Shown here one piece after another: positions 62,101 through 64,000 of a DNA stretch of 64,000 nucleotides. Source of the stretch: a bacterium. Its GTDB lineage: Bacteria > Armatimonadota > Abditibacteriia > Abditibacteriales > Abditibacteriaceae. The notes beneath the pieces were generated by a model. That model was given only the letters and a program-made list of their open reading frames with translations, was not told the origin of the DNA and made no database searches. Numbering within the stretch: position 1 is the stretch's first letter; each line of letters opens with the position of its first letter. The translations under genes and the position numbers were made by a program. The stretch covers positions 43,057-107,056 of the forward strand of contig SDZD01000015.1 of assembly GCA_004172935.1 (NCBI GenBank), read 5' to 3'.

Positions 62101-62161
62101 CGTAAGAAGCGGCGCCTGCTACAAATGCAACGAGTGCGGCACCACCACTGGTTGCGGCTAA
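59156..62161 (+). CDS. nrdJ: Adenosylcobalamin-dependent ribonucleoside-diphosphate reductase (class II)
   Basis: 1001 aa. It makes deoxyribonucleotides using B12, oxygen-independent. The first ~75 residues are a low-complexity Ser/Thr/Asn/Gly tail. 'ASACFINSVYDDMESIMELA', 'LFKGGSGAGTNLFRIRSS', 'SNPCSEFVFLDDTACNLASI' (radical Cys in NPCSE) and 'TTVLAPTGTISFMMDADTTG' are class II RNR signatures. The C-terminus has a zinc ribbon 'CPNCGAITVRSGACYKCNEC' and a final GCG. The frame is open from 59054, but ATG 59156 follows the TATAAT. A single-gene unit with its own terminator. Confidence 0.96.
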   Translation: MPESTTSSTTPSTNGEATNGKSNGKAAKSNGALLESHGTTVTGPDEITSPELKNVEVAQSQTTGTGSTGWTPGFRAQTSTEKALKFPRHFTQNGQDPFDTARWEKRTASITGENGKSVFEQKDCEIPAHWSQLATNVVVSKYFRGPVNTPQRETSVKQVIGRVADTIHSWSVSGGYFATPEDAQAFRDELVYLLLHQFGSFNSPVWFNLGVKGSKAQASACFINSVYDDMESIMELAATEARLFKGGSGAGTNLFRIRSSREQLSGGGIASGPVSFMRGWDAFAGAIKSGGTTRRAAKMVILNADHPDIAEFIVCKANEEKKAWALIDAGYNGGFNVPGGAYDSVDFQNANHSVRVTDEFMRAAENNAHWTTRAVTTGKIVETLNARDLLHSIAETTHICGDPGLQYDTTLNDWHTCPNTGRINASNPCSEFVFLDDTACNLASINLLKFYNLETGHFDAQGYVKACETFISAQEIIVSFASYPTAKIAENSELFRPLGLGYCNIGALLMAMGLAYDSDEGRAVAGGLTAIMTGAAYRQSARIARNTGPFEGFARNREPMLRVIGKHRDAVGRIDHSLVAPNVMEEAHKCWDEALLLGQKYGYRNSQTTVLAPTGTISFMMDADTTGVEPDIALVKYKKLVGGGLLKIVNQTVPAALRKLGYDENEIQAIIEYIDKNDTIEGAPQIRDEDLSVFDCAFKAMNGVRSIHHMGHVKMMAAAQPFLSGAISKTVNMPQDCTVEEIMDAYIQSWKLGVKAVAIYRDGSKRTQPLSTSTDAQKADKKEAEVKRALRRKLPDERQSITHKFSIAGQEGYFMVGLYEDGSPGEIFIKMSKEGSTISGLMDSFAVAISMCLQYGVPLRVLVNKFSHTRFEPSGYTTNRDIPLAKSLMDYIFRWFDQKFHPNGDNGYFGKPAPSVEGEAEPKKAERAPATAQAPKASALPTLFSAATHEEGARNGNLADAQASLMQSQSDSPPCPNCGAITVRSGACYKCNECGTTTGCG

Positions 62162-62166
62162 ACAAA

Positions 62167-62200
62167 AACGAAAGCTCGGCCATTTGGCCGAGCTTTCGTT
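62167..62200 (+). terminator. Terminator of nrdJ
   Basis: Perfect 16-bp arms AACGAAAGCTCGGCCA and its complement around TT, five bases after the nrdJ stop. Confidence 0.85.
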
Positions 62201-62241
62201 GTCGAAGATAGATTTGCTACTTTTCCGAATTAAAAAGAGGC

Positions 62242-62400
62242 GAGTTGTTGAATTTGGTAGGGACATGGCCTGCCATGTCCGCGAGAGGGTATCAGGCAAA
62301 GGCCGCGTAAGCGCGAGAGGGTCTTAAACACGCCATCACCAGACTCAAAATTGACAAACGCGGACACGGCAGGCCATGTCCCTACCAAATTCAACAACTC
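62242..62400. repeat. REP-like palindrome next to RAYT gene
   Basis: Arms 62242-62283 and 62359-62400 are 42-bp inverted copies with one mismatch, separated by 75 bp. Each contains the hairpin GGACATGGCCTGCCATGTCC flanked by GGTAG, the form of REP elements mobilised by REP-associated tyrosine transposases. The pair looks like a BIME-type unit. The transposase gene begins 46 bp later. Confidence 0.8.
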
Positions 62401-62446
62401 TCCCACTTTCAGAGAAAATCTTGAACAGATAACCTAGCTTCTCAAC

Positions 62447-62959
62447 ATGTGGCCGGAGCGAAAAATTTCTCGTTGGCGCGGGTACGATTATCGGTTGGAC
62501 GGTGTTTACGTAGTGACCATCTGTACACACGAACGCCGCCCCGCGTTTGGCAAAATTGAAAACGGCCAGATGCGCCTCCATCCATTCGGCAAAGTCGCTC
62601 ACGCCCGCTGGCAAGCAATACCCAAGCACCATCAAGGCGTAACTCTTGATTCTTTTGTTGTAATGCCCAACCATATCCACGGCATCCTATCCCTCGAAAA
62701 CGAAGCACCACCAACACAAGAACAAGAAAACGAATTACGCCTTTTCGGAAGCCCCCAGAGTGGCTCAATAAGCACCATAATAGGCAGCTTTAAATCAAGC
62801 GTCACACGCAAAATCGGCGAAGCGCGCCACTGCCCGACAAAGGTTTGGCAGGAGCGCTTCTGGGACCACATCATCCGCGACGAACACGATTTGCAACGCC
62901 AACGCGAATACATCTTCAATAACCCCGCGAATTGGGATACAGACGAACTTCACCCATAA
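62447..62959 (+). mobile_element. REP-associated tyrosine transposase (RAYT, Y1/IS200-like)
   Basis: 170 aa. 'YDYRLDGVYVVTICTHERRP' opens the Y1 fold. The HUH motif is H-I-H in 'VVMPNHIHGILSL'. 'SISTIIGSFKSSVTRKIG' and 'WQERFWDHIIRDEHDLQRQR' follow, with the catalytic Tyr in 'EYIFNNPANW'. Length and motifs fit RAYTs, which process REP hairpins as single-stranded DNA. All key residues are present, so it may be active. The REP-like palindrome is just upstream. Confidence 0.93.
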
Positions 62960-62968
62960 AATAACCGT

Positions 62969-63541
62969 ATGGCTCCCCCCTCCCCCGAATTAGGCAACTC
63001 AACCCAGGAGCAAGAATCCCTACGCGCCGTCGCTCTATGGGCCGCCGATTGCGCCGAGCAAGCTCTCGCCATCTTTGAATCTCGCCACCCGACAGACACC
63101 CGCCCTCGCGAAGCCATCGAAGCAGGTCGAGAATTTGGCCGAGGCAAAAAGCGCGACAAAACCCTCCGAGTCCTCTCCCTTGCGGCACTCAAAGCTGGCA
63201 AAGACGCCGACACCCCATCAAAATACGCAGCACAGGCCGCGACCTTAGCAGCCTCAGTCGCCTACACCCACACCGACTTGCAAACGGGCCTACAGGGTGT
63301 TCGTCAGGCAAGACACCTGCTCGGCCCTGCCGTCTACGCAGCCTTGGCCCTAGAAACCGCGACCAAAGACGACTCACACATCGCCGCCGATGTAATCCAG
63401 CGCGCCATCGAAACGGCCCCGCCTGAAGTGAGCCAACTCCTGAAACACATGCCGCCCCAGCCCAGAGAAAAGAGCAGGCTCAGCATACTTTTCGCCGACC
63501 TAGATTCAGCCCTACGCACCGACGAATCCCCCTCTGAGTAA
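62969..63541 (+). CDS. Helical Imm5-like protein
   Basis: 190 aa, all-helical by eye. 'AVALWAADCAEQALAIFESR', 'PTDTRPREAIEAGREFGRGK' and 'LAALKAGKDADTPSKYAAQA' resemble the Imm5-type putative immunity domain found in contact-toxin immunity proteins. No toxin gene is adjacent. It starts 9 bp after the RAYT stop and could be cargo carried with it or simply co-transcribed. The assignment to Imm5 is from memory of the motif and is moderate. Confidence 0.6.
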   Translation: MAPPSPELGNSTQEQESLRAVALWAADCAEQALAIFESRHPTDTRPREAIEAGREFGRGKKRDKTLRVLSLAALKAGKDADTPSKYAAQAATLAASVAYTHTDLQTGLQGVRQARHLLGPAVYAALALETATKDDSHIAADVIQRAIETAPPEVSQLLKHMPPQPREKSRLSILFADLDSALRTDESPSE

Positions 63542-63934
63542 TTACACACCCATTGTAGAGACGTGCCTCGGCGCGTCTTGTACTCTCAAATCCCCACCAC
63601 TGCCACGCAAAGTGCGGTACCCTCTGGCGCTATTTGTCGGCGAAGGTGGGGCGCCCGACACCGTCAGGGCCATTCTCGTTGGCGGCGATTTCACCTCGCC
63701 CTCAAAAATCGGTTATACTGATATCAATGACAAGAGTGCCACCCAGCACCTTTTCTCAATAAAGAGCGTTTCCACTGGAAAAGATGGATTAATCAATCCC
63801 AAACCCAACTTCCACGCTTAGCGCCCCTCTAAATCCCCAAAAGAATCAATCTTTTAAATTGATTCAACCCCCTAAAAAGATTGATTCTGTGCTGAAAAAA
63901 CCCATTTTTCGCCGAATTCAATTCTCAATAAGCC
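63542..63934. other. Non-coding stretch near the right edge
   Basis: 393 bp with a degenerate REP-like palindrome (63555-63583, GTAGAGACGTGCC against GGCGCGTCTTGTAC) and a 14-bp inverted repeat further on. A 69-codon ORF at 63612 shows no start signal or family resemblance and is not accepted. Confidence 0.55.
63842..63888. terminator. Inverted repeat, possible terminator
   Basis: AGAATCAATCTTTT (63842-63855) and its exact complement (63875-63888) with a 19-nt loop that itself contains AATTGATT. It would follow the partial minus-strand gene at the right edge. Confidence 0.45.
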
Positions 63935-64000
63935 TCACTTTCCGAGATACAACTTGCCAACTCGCGGGCGCGGCCTTCAATGAATGCCGTTCCCTCCCCC
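63935..64000 (-). CDS. Possible C-terminal end of a gene continuing past the window
   Basis: One minus-strand frame is open from the edge to a TGA at 63935 and ends GEGTAFIEGRARELASCISE-SEAY. It is too short to name. Protein-like composition and the hairpin beyond the stop favour a real 3' end. Confidence 0.35.

Noticed and set aside
63612..63821. 69-codon plus-strand ORF
   Set aside because: No ribosome site, no recognisable domain, and it follows a REP-like palindrome in otherwise non-coding DNA.

Overview
The window reads as chromosomal DNA of a free-living, Gram-negative-type bacterium of the Armatimonadota/Abditibacteriota kind (or a planctomycete-like relative). I infer this from the two pseudopilin-like proteins that end in H-X9-DG, the DUF3472 proteins, many Cys-type sulfatases, a B12-dependent ribonucleotide reductase and moderately high GC. 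There is no rRNA, tRNA or species-level marker, so the placement is tentative.

Layout. 1-28.6 kb is a dense glycan-degradation region. It holds a GH95 fucosidase with a DUF5077/DUF3472 protein, a GH29 fucosidase with a secreted metzincin protease carrying an NPCBM domain, a GH20 hexosaminidase with a sulfatase, a LacI-family regulator with a sulfatase, a sialate O-acetylesterase with an AGE-family epimerase, and a DUF3472 protein with a GH16 enzyme and a sulfatase. It closes with a unit of sugar isomerase, cysteine synthase-like enzyme, sulfatase and Gfo/Idh/MocA oxidoreductase. Two pseudopilin genes lie among them. 28.8-31.1 kb is the threonine-degradation pair tdh-kbl. 31.2-31.7 kb is a toxin-antitoxin pair whose toxin frame is broken. 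32-36.4 kb holds an M60-like peptidase and a large membrane protein. 38-44 kb has alanine dehydrogenase and a complete glycine cleavage operon (gcvT-gcvH-gcvPA-gcvPB). 44-53 kb has an oxidoreductase, a Crp/Fnr regulator, ComEC, the DNA polymerase III delta subunit and a phosphodiester glycosidase. 53-58 kb has a MarR/TetX-like monooxygenase pair, an AlkB-like dioxygenase, a PilZ-TM-GH26 fusion and an AEC transporter. 58-64 kb has a pair of direct repeats, a zinc ribbon protein, nrdJ with a structured leader, a REP-associated transposase beside a REP-like palindrome, and a helical Imm5-like protein.

Main result. A 14-bp palindrome with consensus CTAACANNTGTCAG occurs ten times, all in intergenic DNA and nearly all just upstream of a gene start. 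One copy lies at the promoter of the only LacI-family gene in the window (13538). The others precede the metzincin/GH29, sulfatase/GH20, pseudopilin (twice; one gene has two copies), sialate esterase/epimerase, DUF3472/GH16/sulfatase, tdh-kbl and M60 peptidase units. I infer a LacI-controlled regulon for sulfated, fucosylated, O-acetylated glycoconjugates (mucin-like glycoprotein is a plausible substrate) that includes dedicated pseudopilins and two metalloproteases. Threonine-to-glycine breakdown is tied to it by the operator, and the glycine cleavage operon further along could use the product.
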